Of a stretch of DNA of 64,000 bases, positions 48,426-62,300 are shown piece by piece. The notes beneath the pieces are model-generated. The model had not been told where the DNA came from, ran no database searches, and saw nothing but the letters and a program-made list of their open reading frames with translations. Origin of the DNA: Heterocephalus glaber. Taxonomy: Eukaryota; Chordata; Mammalia; Rodentia; Bathyergidae. The DNA lies in assembly GCF_000247695.1 (NCBI RefSeq), contig NW_004624743.1, positions 4,042,739 through 4,106,738 of the forward strand, given 5' to 3'. Within the stretch, counting starts at the first letter, position 1; every line of letters starts with the position of its first letter. The position numbers and the translations under genes are program-made.

Positions 48426-51400
48426 AATTGTTGAGTAGTCTACTCTTTTATTCTGTTCCCTTGCCTACCTGCTTCTTACAAAGTTTACTTTTTAAAACTT
48501 GAAATTAATATGATCGAGCATCATCATTCCATGGGTTATAACTTGATGAGACTCATTTTTATTACTTTTGAGTAGAATAAAATGGGCTCAAACTGCAAAC
48601 TGTTTTCTTGGAATAAGTAATGTACTCAAAATATTTTCTTGCCTTATGTTTTAAAATACTCCTGCTTTATTTGGCTTCTCGCTCTTAAAGGTAAATTTTC
48701 TAAAATCTTATTCCTTATTTTTTAGTTTTCCTATTTGTAATATTTTGTTTTAAAAAATTATTCCCCCTATAGTCTCAGTTTCTCCATTTGCCTTTAAAAT
48801 TATAAATTTTGTTTAGTTACATAATTTCCACTTGGATTTTAAAACGTCTTTGAAGATTGTTGGCACTGAGCAGCTCTCTCATCATCTCAGCATCCATCTT
48901 CCCTGCTATTTTATTAATGACAAATATCTGTATGTATCTTCTAGTAACCAAGTCATTCTGTGGAAAAATGTCCATTTTCATAGGTTTTCTTCATCACCTT
49001 AGAATGATGCTCACTGTTTTGTTGTGCTGAATATTGAAATCGCAGGTCCCATGTTTTATTTCATTGGCTTTTACTAAACTGGAAAGAGAGAAAGTCCTTG
49101 TGCTTTTGACACAGTGATCATTTGAGGTTCTCTTCCCCTCTCTATGCATCAAGTCCTCGGCAGCAATCTTCTTTCAGACTTCACATTGCAACGCTGCCTC
49201 TGGACAAGCAGATATTTGTGAAGTACTCCTGAAGCTGGTCTGAACTGTGTACATTTTCCCTACTCTTGCTATTTTCTTCCAAATATAGGAAGGATAATTG
49301 ACTTTTTTGATAACACAAACATTTGATCCATTCTATTATATTTCATTCAATGGAAGTTTGGCTTGAATAACCAGCCACCCATTGTTTACTGCTCTATGAC
49401 ATAATTTACTTATCATGTTATAACCTGTCTTTCCTCTGAAGATGTAAAATCATAAGAACGACTTGGTTTCCATTGTCTACCTAGCATGCACCGGGTGTTT
49501 CAGTGCATACATATCGGACGAACAGTTTCATACTTTAGCATCCCACGAGTTCATGTGTCTAATAGTTTTTTAGTCACCTTGACCAGATTTGCACTACTGG
49601 GGTTGTATTCTCTTTGTCAGTGGAGGAGATGGGGGATTAGAAGGCAACGCACCCTCTAAGCATGGGGTTTTGGGTTGTGGTATGGTGACCACTGGGCTTC
49701 GAGCTTGCTGCGCTGGGTCTCAGCCACTGTCTTTCTTATTGAGGTGTCAGAATTCCCACACTGTAGTTACAGGAATTTGCACCCAGGCCGTGGACAGCCA
49801 CCAATGGCAGCCCAGTGCATACATATTTGTGGACCTACTTTGGGGTTTGGAAGGGAGTCAAAGGCTGCAGAAATAATCACAACCTAGAAGTTGAATGAGT
49901 TAAGAGCATGTAAGAAATCTATTCAGAAGCTCAGTATAGGAACGCTTAGAATTAGCTCACCAGCAGAAGCTTCAAAGGTCGTCCTTGGGAAAATATTTTT
50001 AAAAAGTCAACCGGGCTCTTTCTACTGATAAAAGTGGTTCTGAATGAAAGTCCATGTATCTTCTCATTACATTTCAAAGAAGTTTAAATATACAATTAGC
50101 CCCAAATATAAACTTCATTAATAAACACATTTGGAATTAATAAAAATATGAGGATCAAGTCCAATGCCCTTGCACTGATTTACTGTAATCATGCTGTAGA
50201 AAGGGAAAATAGCTTGATTTTCTATTCTTTTCAAAATGAACAGTTCTTTGCAATATTATATAAAATTTTATTTTTAAATTGTTTTGAAAAATTATCTTTA
50301 AATAATGATAGTCATAAGGAACTAAAATTGATCTCAAGTAAACAGTTATTATCCAAACTCTCTAAGACTTCTATTAGAAAAAATAAAATATATCTAAAGA
50401 AAAGTACAAAACCTTGAAAACTCAGAGTGAACAATCATACTTTTCTTATTCCATCATTGAAAGTGACTTTTTGCTGAGTACATAAAAAACCAGATCATTC
50501 TGGCAGAGCAGAATTAACGGAGCTTCGATATTGGCCTTTCAAGCCTGATTTGGAACAGGCTGAGAACTTTGACTTCTCCTATTAATAGCAATTCAGGGAG
50601 GTGCCTAATTGAATTACTCTATAATTGATAGGGTCATTATTAGTTGGTTAATGGACATTTAATACAAGTCTTTGATCAAAGACCATGATGACATTCAACA
50701 GATTATTTAGACACATTAATTACATCTGTGCCAGAGCCCAAATGAAGTTGAAACAGAGAACATTATCAGTAATTGATTTGTATGTGATGACTACTTTCAA
50801 GTATGTATGGAAAAGTTTGATATTTTGGGCCTTTTGACAGCACACAGGGAGCGCTGTCCAGGTGTAAATTATAGCATCATTCATAAAGCTAAAAATTCAT
50901 TAAAATGTGCATGAAAGTTGTGTCCACTTTAGCAGGCAGGATTTGGAAGAGAGTGTACATTTGAAGAGCTACTTAATATATCTTCAACAATTATTTTGTT
51001 GGATAGAATTTTAATGAAGGCCTTATCTTTTTTACAACCATTATAGTATCTTAAGAGACTCACATTTTGGAGACTAGCATTTATACACAAACAGGTGTGT
51101 TAATTTGCACAGTCACATAAAACTTTTTTTTTTCTGTACCAAAAGTACAAGAACTTTGCAAACAAAACATCTACAGCATAGTGAATATTGCTACGCAATT
51201 CGCATCGAGTGTCCTGTAGACTAAGAAGTTCATAAAAGTCAGGGAATTTGATAGAATATTCAATGTATTTCTGTGTGTCCTTCTTCCTGGAGGAGCTATG
51301 TATTTTTTGTTCATAATAAACTTAGCCTTTCCCACAATTTGCAAATCATCCACAGAGTGCTATACTTCATTTCCTTTCATCAGACCTCTCAAGCTGTGGT

Positions 51401-51746
51401 TCAAGCCTTTTCATCCTTCACTGGACATGTGCCTGCTTTTAGTGATTGAGTGTTAGACTAGACCAATAGCAACAATGCCTAGAAACCTGGATGGAACTTT
51501 TATTCCCTTGTCCCTACCAAAGCAAGTGGAAAGGAATCAGGAAAATGTAAATGCTTCATAAAGCTTTAAGAAAATGTTAAAAGTGAAGAAACAGAAGGGC
51601 AGCACTGGAGAGGAGAGGGAGATGACTTAGAAAGTGGAGAATCCCCTGCAGATAACAGCACAAGATACATAGATACAGGAAGTGGACTTCCGGAAGGATG
51701 ATGTCAAAAAAACTTTGTCTCAAAATATAAAATAATTTAATAGTGA

Positions 51747-51811
51747 TGGCAGGGATGTGGCTTAGTGTGAGGACTCTGGGTTCAAGCCCCAGTGCCTCAA
51801 AACAGAAAAAG
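51747..51811 (+). mobile_element. Degenerate ID-like tRNA SINE
   Basis: 'ggcagggatgtggcttagtg' followed directly by 'tgaggactctgggttcaagccccagtgcctc' and an A-rich end. The segment between the boxes is deleted. Confidence 0.7.
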
Positions 51812-52266
51812 AGCTTTCTTTTCAGATTTTATCACTGGCTATTCATAAAATCAAAATTTTTGTTATTTATATTAATTTGTTTCAGATATAAATATCTTAT
51901 TTACATTCTTCTACTGTTGGCAAATTTTTTATTCCCAGTGGGAATGAGTAGAAACTATGAGCTCCTTGAAGCTCTGATCTTGTAAAACTTCTTTACGTCC
52001 CAATTTCTATTTTCCATTTGTTCACCTTCTGTAGTATGTGAAGTCTTCAGACCCTGAATACACACAATTGAACACATTTTTATTAATTCTATGGTACTAT
52101 GTGGACCGGATTCATCTATAATAAAATCCAAGAAAGATACACTGATAACAGTGAAAACATTCTGGACGAATATAAAGTGTATAGCTTCCTAATAAGATGC
52201 TTTATTTTCCCTCACTGGAGAAATGACACAGCACTTCGGAATTGTCATATATATGTTTATTTTAGA

Positions 52267-52298
52267 ACTTGCACAAGGCCTAATTTCCTTGTGCAAGT
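52267..52298. repeat. Perfect 12-bp inverted repeat, 8-nt loop
   Basis: ACTTGCACAAGG at 52267-52278 and its exact reverse complement CCTTGTGCAAGT at 52287-52298. Confidence 0.9.
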
Positions 52299-53649
52299 AG
52301 CTGCAAATACCCTCAAATTTTGAAAACTACATTATTTAACTCTAAAACTATCCATGCACTATATTTTCTATTACCATAAAATAGCTCATAAACTGCAGAC
52401 TTAAATTAGATATGGAATTAATAAATCTCTTGAAATAAACTCATTACAATAACATGTTTACTTTTGCATAGGTAGCAAAGATTTTTAAAAACTCCCCAAG
52501 TTCTAGCTCATTTCATCTACAACCTACTTCCAGATTTAAATGAAGAATTTACTGAGACATCCTCATGGATTAAACATCTTTGACATAACTCTCATTGATA
52601 TTCCATTGGAGGCTTCAGGCTCAAAATTGCTGAGATTTACACACAATTTGAAAAAGGAAATCACAAGGGACATAAACAGAGAATAGAAATACAATTTCCT
52701 TTTATTTCACTGTATAAGTATTTAAGGATTCTGAAATCCAAAGAAAATTTTAATGAAATCTAAACACTGATTCAAGACACAAAGAAAAATCATGTGAAAA
52801 CATTAGGAAAATGACATTGAAAATACTATATTAGATATTATTTTATAATAGAACTAATCAGCAAGTAACCCTAAAACTAAAAACAGAAAGAAAAACTGTT
52901 CATTCTCAAAGATAACTCCCAAGATTTGTCTCTTGAGCTTCCAGCTGTTGTACCTAAGGAGCTTATTTTGATTGTCTTTCCCATAATGGAGAAATCTGGT
53001 ACATTTCAGAAATGCTAAAATGTTTATTAGTTTAGGAATCCAAACACAAGTGTTGCCATTTCGGTATGTTAAACTGAATCACGATAGCTCCAACACAAGT
53101 GACACCTCAAAGTCTCCCCAAAGGGAAGAGGGGACACTCAGAATAGAGGTCACACATACAATTTACTGCTGTTTAAAAACTCTGTGTTCTGAAAAACGTG
53201 GTCTCAGGCTTGGATGAATTCCTCCCAACCCTTCTGTAGAGTAAACTTTCTTTTAAATTGTAACGGAAAATGACATAAACCATCATGTGAACAATGGCTT
53301 TAGGAACAGGAATTATCTTGATTTTTGGCAAGATTAAATGCTAAGTTGTGAAGAATGATTCTGAAATAACACTTTCTTTTGAAAATTATTATGTAACCAC
53401 TAACAGTTGTATTTTCAAGATGCAAACAGAAATTTAAAATAATCTTAAAATAAGATGTATACACTAAAATGTTTAACACTTCTACACTGATAATGCTTTA
53501 TGATATAGTTATTAGATATATTTTAGTTAAGAAAATTCCCTTCCATTATTTATTTCCTACAAAACTTTTAAATTGTGAATAGGTGGTCAATTCTGTAAAA
53601 TCATATGCCTGTTTGTATTGAGATCACCGTACAGATTTCTCCTTTAATT

Positions 53650-54130
53650 AATACATAATGAACACCCAAGCAACCTGACAACTATGGCTGATTGAAAACT
53701 GAGTGAATGTTCACCTTTGAAAAATTTTCCTACAGTACAAGACACATTGCCCAGAATCCCCCTCAAAATTCCCCTCATGCGTGCTTCAAACATCGTTCTT
53801 GCTACTTTCTGAGGCAGTTCTGGAAGTCCTCTTTCATGAGTGTCTTTAGTGCTGTCCTGGTTGCCTCGGTATCCTGAATGCATTCATAAAGTTTCCCTTG
53901 CACAGTCATCGTGACTTTGGGGAAGAGCTGAGGTCTCAGGGTGCCAGATCCAGTGAATAAGGTGGATGAGGACGTGGCGTCATGATTTTATGAGTCTGGG
54001 TCTCTTTCGGATTGTCCTAGATAGGAGCATTTACTGTATTTTTCATCACTTATGAAGGAGGACTTCTAGAACAGCTTCAGAAAATGGCAAAAATGATGGG
54101 ATAAGGGTACTTGAAGCCAGGGTGAGTATT
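53650..54130 (-). pseudogene. Mariner/Tc1-family transposase relic
   Basis: On the minus strand near 53955-53915 the reading HPPYSLDLAP-stop-D matches the conserved block around the third catalytic Asp of mariner/Tc1 DD(34)D transposases. Downstream, after a frame change, 53883-53644 reads ...KEDFQNCLRK... and ...GKFFKGEH, which resembles the usual C-terminal FQ.CF..W..R...YFEGD region. Stops and frameshifts make it dead. Only the C-terminal third of a transposase is visible, and terminal inverted repeats were not found. It sits in the EDIL3 intron on the gene's strand. The family call is strong; the subfamily is unknown. Confidence 0.75.
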
Positions 54131-54186
54131 TTGAGGGTTTTTAAGGCAGTGTGTTTTTTACTGTAATTTGTTTGGTTTTTTTAAAT

Positions 54187-54292
54187 TTTTTTTTCGACAG
54201 GATTTTACTGTGTAGTCAAGCTGGCCTCAAACTCATCCCAATCCAGCTGCGTCTGCCTTCCAACCTCTGCAGGTCTGCACCACCACACCTAG
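54187..54292 (-). mobile_element. B1 SINE, diverged
   Basis: 'cgacaggattttactgtgtagtcaagctggcctcaaactc', 'cgtctgccttccaacctctgcagg', 'tgcaccaccacacctagcc' is a reversed B1. Confidence 0.88.
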
Positions 54293-54524
54293 CCTGTAAT
54301 AATTTTTTTAACATTTAAATATTCACTATTTGTTGATCCTCCCTTGTATGACATTGATAGTACTTACGAGGTCAACTTTCACCCCATCATGTTCCACCCA
54401 ACTAAGTCTACCAATCCGTTGTTTATTGTTTTGCTTTTTTAGAATAGTTTTGTCAGACACAATTGTACTATTAAATAGCAATATCTGTTTTTAGTTTTAA
54501 GTTGCTTTAGAAGAATTAAAAAAC

Positions 54525-54622
54525 TGGGGTGGGGGATTTAGCTCAGTGGATTTAGCAAGTGCAAGGTCCCAAGTTTGAACCCTGGTACCAAAAAAAAAAT
54601 AAATAAATAAAAAAATAAAAAA
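54525..54622 (+). mobile_element. ID SINE with central deletion and long A/T tail
   Basis: GGGGTGGGGGATTTAGCTCA then 'gtggatttagcaagtgcaaggtccc', B box AGTTTGAACCC, TGGTACC, and an (AAAT)n-type tail. The 'ttccggtgcctgcctcg' segment is missing. Confidence 0.92.
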
Positions 54623-55499
54623 CCTTAATATACATATCTTTTGTTACTTGTCTATTCAACTGAACATTTTACTGCTAGGATGCATTCACATGTTTGGTTA
54701 TAGTTACAAATTTCATTTATTTTTACCTTTGTATAATATTCAAAAAAGTATATATATATGCACACACACATATGGCAATATATTTATCCTCTCTCGTTTA
54801 GTATTTTACTATTTCCAGTTTTAGTGCTTGTAAAATTGAGATAATAATGTTTGTAATTATTTTTAATACAGATATTCAAATGTTTTTTCTGACTATGTAC
54901 CTAAGAATATAAATTTTTTGGTTGGAGAGTAGAGAAATATTTAATCTCACCAGATGAAAATCAACCATTTTCCAAAATGGTTTTGCTAATTTATACTGTC
55001 CCATCAAGATATTTAAATCTTGAAGATTTAATTTCCTAATTTTGTTATTTACACTAGTAGATTTCTTAACGTTAAAACGTTTTGTGGATTCTCAGAATGA
55101 ATTACCTATTAGCGGTAAACATATTTAAGCCTTGACGGATTTGATTTACTAATTCTTCAGTGTTAGAAGTGAGATTCCCAATCACATTCTTTCCTTGTAT
55201 TCTCATTGCCCTGGTTGAGTACCGGGAAATCACAGTTTCAAAAGATAGCCCGGGAAGTTTTCCTCTTTGTATTCTTTGGGGTAAGTTTGGGTGAAACAGA
55301 GAGGACATATTTTTTGAAAGCTGTGAAGTCTGATACATTTTTTTCTTTTATTTCCTTGCGTTTTGCTTGAACATGTAAGTTTTCTAATGTTTGAAAACTC
55401 TGATGATTCATTTTTATCACATTTCAAATGTATCAACACAGAAATTTATGTAAAAATTTTCTGCTTAATCTATTTCTGTACAGTATTTCACAGTATATT

Positions 55500-55558
55500 T
55501 TTTTCTCTCTTTCTTCCCTTTTTCCTTCCCTTCCTATTTCCCTTCTTCCTTCTCTTAT
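55500..55558. repeat. Pyrimidine tract (TTCC/CTTT)n
   Basis: About 55 bases of almost pure C/T on the plus strand, so purine-rich on the EDIL3 transcript strand. Confidence 0.85.
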
Positions 55559-56959
55559 AAAATTTCACTAGATATTTGAATATTTTATTTATTTTTTCAA
55601 AGAATCTACTTCTAAAAGTAGAAGTTAAATGTAGAGTCCTTATTACTGGCCATCCTATCTTGCATTTTCAGCTAATATTAAATTTGGGTGAAATTCTTGA
55701 AGCATATATAAGTCAGACAGGAGATATCATACTCTTATCATCTTTTACTTCATCACTGTCCTGCATATCTTATATAAAAATAAGAAAGAAAATGAAATAA
55801 GAGGCACATAAATAGAAGTGAGAAACATAATTGTTATTTTAAATATATTATATGAGAGAAAAAGAAAAAATACAAACTTTATAATGTATAAAATTGTACA
55901 ATAAGGTTACTAGGTACAAGGTCATTGTTCAGAAATCTTTAAATGTCTGTTTAGAAAATGTAAACTTAGAAAATAATTTACTATAACAAATTTCATATAG
56001 AATAGGTATATATACATAGATTCGAGTCTGCATGAAGAATAATTTTAACAGTTTGTATAACTTTTTGGACTATCCCAATTAATGAAAAGATAGAGCATAT
56101 GCCATAAATGTGAAGTTTTGATGTTACAGCAAATAATTGCAAAAATTAATCTTTATCAGCAAGAATGATAATGGAATAGGATAATATTTATTCAATTATT
56201 GCAAAAATATAGAATATATTATCAATTTGGAAAAAGATCTCACAAATGCAATATTGAACAAATATGTAAACAGGAATGTAAATGAGGAAGCAAAGTGCAG
56301 ATGGACATGAACGTTTATAATTCTTAACTTTAGGGTAACAAAGAGCTGCCTAGGGGTGCTGAATAGACATTGCTGTCCTCACTTTTTTGAATAACACTTC
56401 TGTCCCCTGTTTCAGTCCCCTGTGAAGTGAAAGGTGGAAGGAAGTCAAGTTTGCACCTAAGGAGGCTCTGGGGCCTCAGATTAATCCTTGAAGGGCTGAG
56501 AGTTCTTTCATCACTTCTGGTCCTAAAGAAGCCACGCGCTGCTGGCAGTGACAGCCATGTGCTGGTGCATGACCCAGGTGGGCCAGCAACATGACCTAAA
56601 AATAAGATGCCAGTGTCCAGTAACGTGGCCTCTGGCCAGTAAGACAGGGCATGGGAAAAGGCTAGCTGATAATATCTCGCTCCCTCCCCACCTGTCCCTC
56701 CAACTAATGGGAATAAAGGCCCAGAGGGACCCTTGGGGTTCTCTACAGAACTTCTCGGCAGGCAGCTGGCTGTGTTTTGAGGACAACTGTGGCCAGTTCA
56801 ATTGCTTACAAACTTTTACTAGTCTTCCTAACTTCTCACAGTTCCTCATTTTTGTTGATGTTGGATGGTATCATTCAAAGTGTTAGCTTAGTGGAGTGGT
56901 TTAAAATGGCATGCTTTAGCTAAGACAACTATGTGCAGTATTCTTTATTCTTTAATATA

Positions 56960-57790
56960 AAATGCAATGGAATCCAAAGTAATTAGTAAAGAAAATGAAA
57001 TAAAATTCATCCAGATTGAAAAAGTACTGAAAGTAACTCAATTTGCAGTGTTATGATCTTGTATATAGAAAACCCCAAAGAATTCTCTAAAAAGTTATTA
57101 AAATTTTCTAAAGTTACTGATAAACAAATTCAGCACAGTTGCAGGATACAAGATCCCTATATAAAAATAAACTATTTATTTTTTTCCCCAGTACTGGGTA
57201 TTGAACTCAAAGCTTTCACACTGAGCTACATCCTTAGCGTTATTCATTTATTTATTGAAACAGAGTCTCACTAATTTCCTATGTTGCCCACACTGGTTTC
57301 AAAGTTTCTATCTTCCTGCCTCAGACCTCCAAATCAATTGTATTTCTATACCCTAGTGATAACCGATCCCAAAACAATATTAAGGTAATAATTACATTAA
57401 GAAATATAAGAAATAAATTAAGAAAATAATATCTTTTTGGCTGCATCCAAAAAATGAAATTATTAGAAATAAATTCAACAGAGGAAGTATAAAAGATATA
57501 CATTAAAAGTGTAAAAAAATATTGTGGAAAGAAATTAAAGAAGAAAAATTTAATAGATATCTCATAGCTATAGATTAGAAGACTTGATATTGTGAAATGC
57601 TACACTCTGCAAATTGATCTATAAATTCAATGTAATTTTTATCAAAATCCTGGCTGGCTCCTTAGCAGAAACTAGCGAGCTGCTTTTAAAATTCATAGGG
57701 AAAATGAGTGGACTCAGGATAGCCAAAATAATCTTGAAAAATAACAAAGTGGGAAAATTAATTCCCTGATTTCAAAACTCATGAATTACA
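56960..57790 (+). mobile_element. L1 ORF2 fragment, dead
   Basis: Colinear with the L1 reverse-transcriptase region and beyond: 'cagattgaaaaagtactgaaag', 'tatatagaaaaccccaaag', 'acaaattcagcacagttgcaggatacaag', 'tctgcaaattgatctataaattcaatg', 'aaaattcatagggaaaatgag', 'tcaggatagccaaaataatcttgaaaaataac', 'cctgatttcaaaactc'. The codons for the FADD catalytic box are lost (TTTGCAGTGTTATGA). It is split by a SINE and ends at a microsatellite. Confidence 0.88.
57176..57332 (-). mobile_element. Old B1-ID type SINE inside the L1
   Basis: 'cagtactgggtattgaactcaaagctttcacactgagctacatcc' and 'tattgaaacagagtctcactaatttcctatgttgcccacactgg', read as reverse complement. Confidence 0.82.
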
Positions 57791-57827
57791 TAAGAGTGGA
57801 AAAACATACTGTATTGCCCATAATTCT

Positions 57828-57828
57828 G

Positions 57829-57884
<56 letters not shown>

Positions 57885-57932
57885 TATGTATATTTCCATA
57901 TATACATATATACACATATATATACCCATGTG
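57828..57932. repeat. (TA)n(TG)n(TA)n compound microsatellite
   Basis: TA run at 57829-57846, TG run to about 57877, then mixed TGTA/TATA/CATA. Confidence 0.95.
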
Positions 57933-59227
57933 TGTATAATTTGAAATTAATATAGCACAACTGCCGAATTTTGATAAATTATTAAATATTTCTATTATAT
58001 AATTTTCTGTACATAGTAGAAATATTTCTATAATGAAATTGCAATACATTGTAAACTTCTAAAGGGGTGTAAAGTAGCCTGCTTTTGTGTTTATATACTA
58101 TGCGAGGTGAGGGAGAATGGAACCTTCTGAGGTGTCTTTCTAAATTTCTCCAGTAATAGTAACACTTACTTATTCAGTTTTTCAGTATAAACTAAAAGCA
58201 CTAAATCTGAGAAAGCAAAGTACCTGACAATTAAGCAACATCTGAATGCTTTTAAGGGCTTCTGGTTGACTACAGTATTTTAACATGAAGCCTAGCAAAA
58301 ACTAACATCTGGAGTGTCTAAATTAAACTTCCTTAATTTTTTTCTGCATTTCACATGACCTCTCTTTATTATTATTTTTATTATGACTACAGGACAGTAC
58401 TGAATAATTTGTTTTTTAAAAAAAGACTTTGCAGTCTGCTAACTGAATTTATTTTATATAACTTGTTTTTATATTTCCACCACCTTTGGCATAAAATAAA
58501 TATAACAAACATCATCTAGATGGGAATAACAAGGACAGCTATAATATTTCATGAATTATACTACAAAATTAGTCTTTCCATAATGACAGTCTTGCTCTGG
58601 TATGGAAACTACATATAATTAGGTTATCTCATATAAATGTTATCATTCTCTTACTAAAAGTTTAAAAAATCTAATTCTTGTACTTCAGATTTTTTGGAAA
58701 ATGATGCATACAGTAATAAACTTTAATGAACAATTAAATGATATTTACTGGCTTTCCAATGTGTTCTTCCAGTCCCTCAGAGCTTTTCTTATAGGGTATG
58801 ATGCTTAATGCAGATATAGATGCTCAATAAATTTTGTTCTTTTTAATTTTTCATTACTAAATGAGACTCTAATGTCAATTAATGCTTTTATATTTGATTT
58901 TCATTCAAAACTCCAAATAAAGGGCTGTAAGTGGATCATTAATCAGCATCTTCTAATCTCTTCAATTACTTCATGGCAAATCTCTCCAGTTCCCTCTGTT
59001 TTCATTCTTTACTTGGTGCGCTTCTCTTAGTTGAGAATTCTGGCTGCTGTCTGTATGCATTTGGCTCCTTTTTCTCCCTGAGATTTCTAATTTGTATATG
59101 AGGATCCCATATTTCTGTGAAGAATTTCTTAGCATCCTCTTTGGAGCTGAATTCTCCTTCTTGCCTCTAGAATAACGGTATTAGTAGTTTTTAGTGAAAT
59201 ATTGTAAGTATTCGTATGGTTCACCTA

Positions 59228-59345
59228 ATACGATTCTGAGCAAGTTGCCGTAGTTATCCAATTTCACAAGTGAAGTTAAGTGACTTTCCCTAGGTCAGGA
59301 GGTTTGCAGGTGACAGAATCAAGCTTTTCCATCCAGCCCTACTGC
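59228..59345 (-). mobile_element. MIR SINE, reverse
   Basis: 'ccaatttcacaagtgaagttaagtgactttccctaggtcaggagg' and 'ggtgacagaatcaagc' match the reversed MIR core. Confidence 0.7.
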
Positions 59346-62300
59346 ACCGCCACTGCGCCGAGTGGCTCACGTTTCGCCCTACTCCAAGGTCCCTGGTAGA
59401 TGAGCACAAGAGGACCCAAGTTTAGCCTCTTTCCAAGCTGCTCCCCCTGTGCTGCTGCAGCTGCCCAGCAGAGGGCCAAGCTGCTGTTAAGCACTGGTCT
59501 TCCTAAAGGGAAATTCCTCCTGCTGGCTCAGGACCTTGATGGAAATGGTTTTCTCATAGTTTGAAGGACCCAGATTTACCGGTATATGTCTTAAATTCTA
59601 GAAGCCCTGTTCCACCCATCATTCTTCACTCTCTTTAGCAACTCTCCCATTCTAGATGGGTTCTTGTTGGGTGTGCAGTAATCTATTTGTTTGCGCTCTG
59701 CCAGGTTTGGGGTTCCCAGATTCTTTGATCACATTCTAGTCATTTTTGCATCTCTCAAATTTATTGCAAGTTCTGAATACTGTAGGTATCTAAGATCATG
59801 CTTAGTAGACAGATGCATGCAAAATGAAAAAGCTCGGGTCAGGGATAGAGACTGAGGTTTGATTTTCAAATACAACTGGGTCAACTTTTCCTTGTAGACA
59901 AGCAGTGAGGAAACAGGATGTAAAAAATACCTAAAGAAATGTTTGAGGGATGACAGAAATCTCCCGAGAGAAAAGTTTTACAGTGGAGTATGAAGAACTG
60001 TGTGTTTATACTCCATGGGACTGTGAATTCAAAACTGGCAGCAATGCACAGTATGAACTATTGCAGGGAAAGATTAACACTAAGAGAATGATGTGCAGGC
60101 TTTGTCAATAATGCAGAGTGGGATGAAGGTACCCAGATTCAGAGTGGTCATGAGAACTGAAACTGGGGAGAAGAAAAAAGAAACCGCGGTGTGTCGGCCA
60201 GGTGAGAGGTGGGGTTATCCCTCCCTCTTGAATTGTCTCAGTCTCATCAGAGTCCAAGCCAAGATGAAGGGCACTAAACTGGCAGGTGGCGACAGCCCTC
60301 AGGAAAGGAATGTGTAAGCACGTGGAGGTCAGAAATGAGTACATAAGGATCTGCAGAAAGGTGCAGGAAATAGTTTCATACAAAGTCCAAGGTCATTTTG
60401 TCCTGTCAGAGCTGGCCTTCAGGGAGGCAGCATGGTTTGGCCTCTCTTGACAGGGCTGGAAAGGTGGAGCATTCAAATATGAACTTGACATTGCCTGAAG
60501 AGGCCACAGGGGGGATTGGCAAGCATATGTGTGAGGAGTCGGGCCGCTTCGGGGTAGATGGTCCAGAGTGTTTGGGGAAGTGGGAGGTCAAGAGTGGGCA
60601 GTGGATGGTGGAGGGCTGGGGTCCTAGCTCTGTGTAGAGTTTTGGCCTGGCATGTAGAAGACCTTGAGAGGAACGAAGGAAGGAAGGAAGGAAGGAAGGA
60701 AGGAAGGAAGGAAGGAAGGAAGGAAGAAGGGGCTTGTGGGATTTCAGGGACCTAACAGTGACCTGAAGCAAATCCTTGCAGCAATCAGAGAAGCGCAACA
60801 AAGCTGGTTTCTAGAGAGGAGAGAGCAGGCAAAGACAGCGCATGAGTCGAGGACTGCAGGGGGTTATGAACATGTTTAAAAGGAAACAGCAGGTAAAATT
60901 CCAGGCACACAGACAGGCAGAAGACTCTGTGACCTCAATGGCTGGATTCTCTTAGCAAATATTGCTGAGGTTAAATTTGAGAACGGACAGAAAATCATTC
61001 AGGGAATCTACTGGGACACAAAGCAGGAGGCTGGCCAAGGGCATATGTCCAAAATGCAGGCTGCATTTCACCACAGAGAGGAAGAACACCAATGGTAGCT
61101 GTGCCCAGGCCACAGCTCATGCATCACGGTCCATGCCTAGAACCCAGGGCTCTGAGGAACCTGTGGGTATAGATGAGGTGCCCACTGCTGTAGGGACCAG
61201 GGCTCCACTTGGCCAGGAGGCCAGTGAGATTCCTGCCCCTAGCTCCATCCAGGGTAACAAAGAGCTTGGGGTCTGATGGGCGGGCTGCTGCCGATGTAAC
61301 CTGCCCCTCCACGGTCCCTGGGAGAAAGTGCAACCCATTCGCACTGAGAGAGCATCTCGTCTCCCTGGGGTACACTAGGCATTGTGCTCAGAGAGTGGGA
61401 AACAGTGTGACCACATGGCTACTGCACCATAGCTCTGAGCAAGGGCTGTGTGTGTGCGTGCACGTGCGCGCTCATGGAAAAAGCAGAGTGCGGTACCTAC
61501 ACTTTCAAAATTTCTTTGGTTTTCTTCTCTAACACTCATTTGATGAGGTTTTCTTTTTTGATATCAGCCTAAGCAAAGGAAGAATCAGATGATGCAGGAA
61601 GCTCTCTCTAACTTGCTGTATGCATATTTTCTTCCATGCCGGCTGTACACAATGTTCTCTTGCATGTGCTTATCCAAGAGAAAAATAAGCAGAAATAAAT
61701 ATAACATCTTTCATGACCAAAGGTATTACGCCAGCTCTCTGTTCTGACATAATGACTCTCCTCCAAGAAGTTGGCACAGAGCATTTTCTATAAAATATTT
61801 CAATTAGATATAATATTCCTTGAAGATCCTTAATTTTCTTTACTTGTAGTTGTGAATGAAACGTGTGGGATTCGGATGACAAGATTTAATTGAATTTAAA
61901 TTGTATGTTGGTGCAGGGTACAGAAAAGCTTTGTGAAGTTGGCGATTTTACATACTAAAGTAGTAAATAAAGGCTCTGTTCTAAAATGTCATACTTAGCT
62001 TTGTTTCTGAAATCAATTTTTTGTTCAAAGAAAAATATCACATCTTTGTTTTTTTAAAAATAAGAAAATTGGCCTTAATTTTATGCCTGCCCAAACTCTC
62101 TTCCTGAATGTTTTAAGTATTTTATATAGCAGTTGCTAGGTAAAATTATTTGTTAATTCACTATGTTAATTCACATAGTTTTATCGTCTTTTGTGGCTAT
62201 AATAGTAGGCTTCTATTTTGATTTTAGGATTTAAGACCTGACTTTTTCCAGGTCACTGTGATGTTGAAATGAATGCAATTTTAACTGTTACAAACAACTA

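Noticed and set aside
55102..55440. Overlapping minus-strand frames of 60-78 codons rich in Lys, Ser and Thr
   Set aside because: They read somewhat like protein and could be a frameshifted retrocopy, but I recognise no parent gene and see no poly(A) tail or target duplication. A tblastn search would decide.
60406..60879. Open frames with KEGR or PSFL repeats
   Set aside because: Products of translating the (GAAG)n microsatellite.
61040..61380. GC-balanced stretch with frames open on both strands, considered as a processed pseudogene
   Set aside because: No recognisable parent protein and no retroposition hallmarks.
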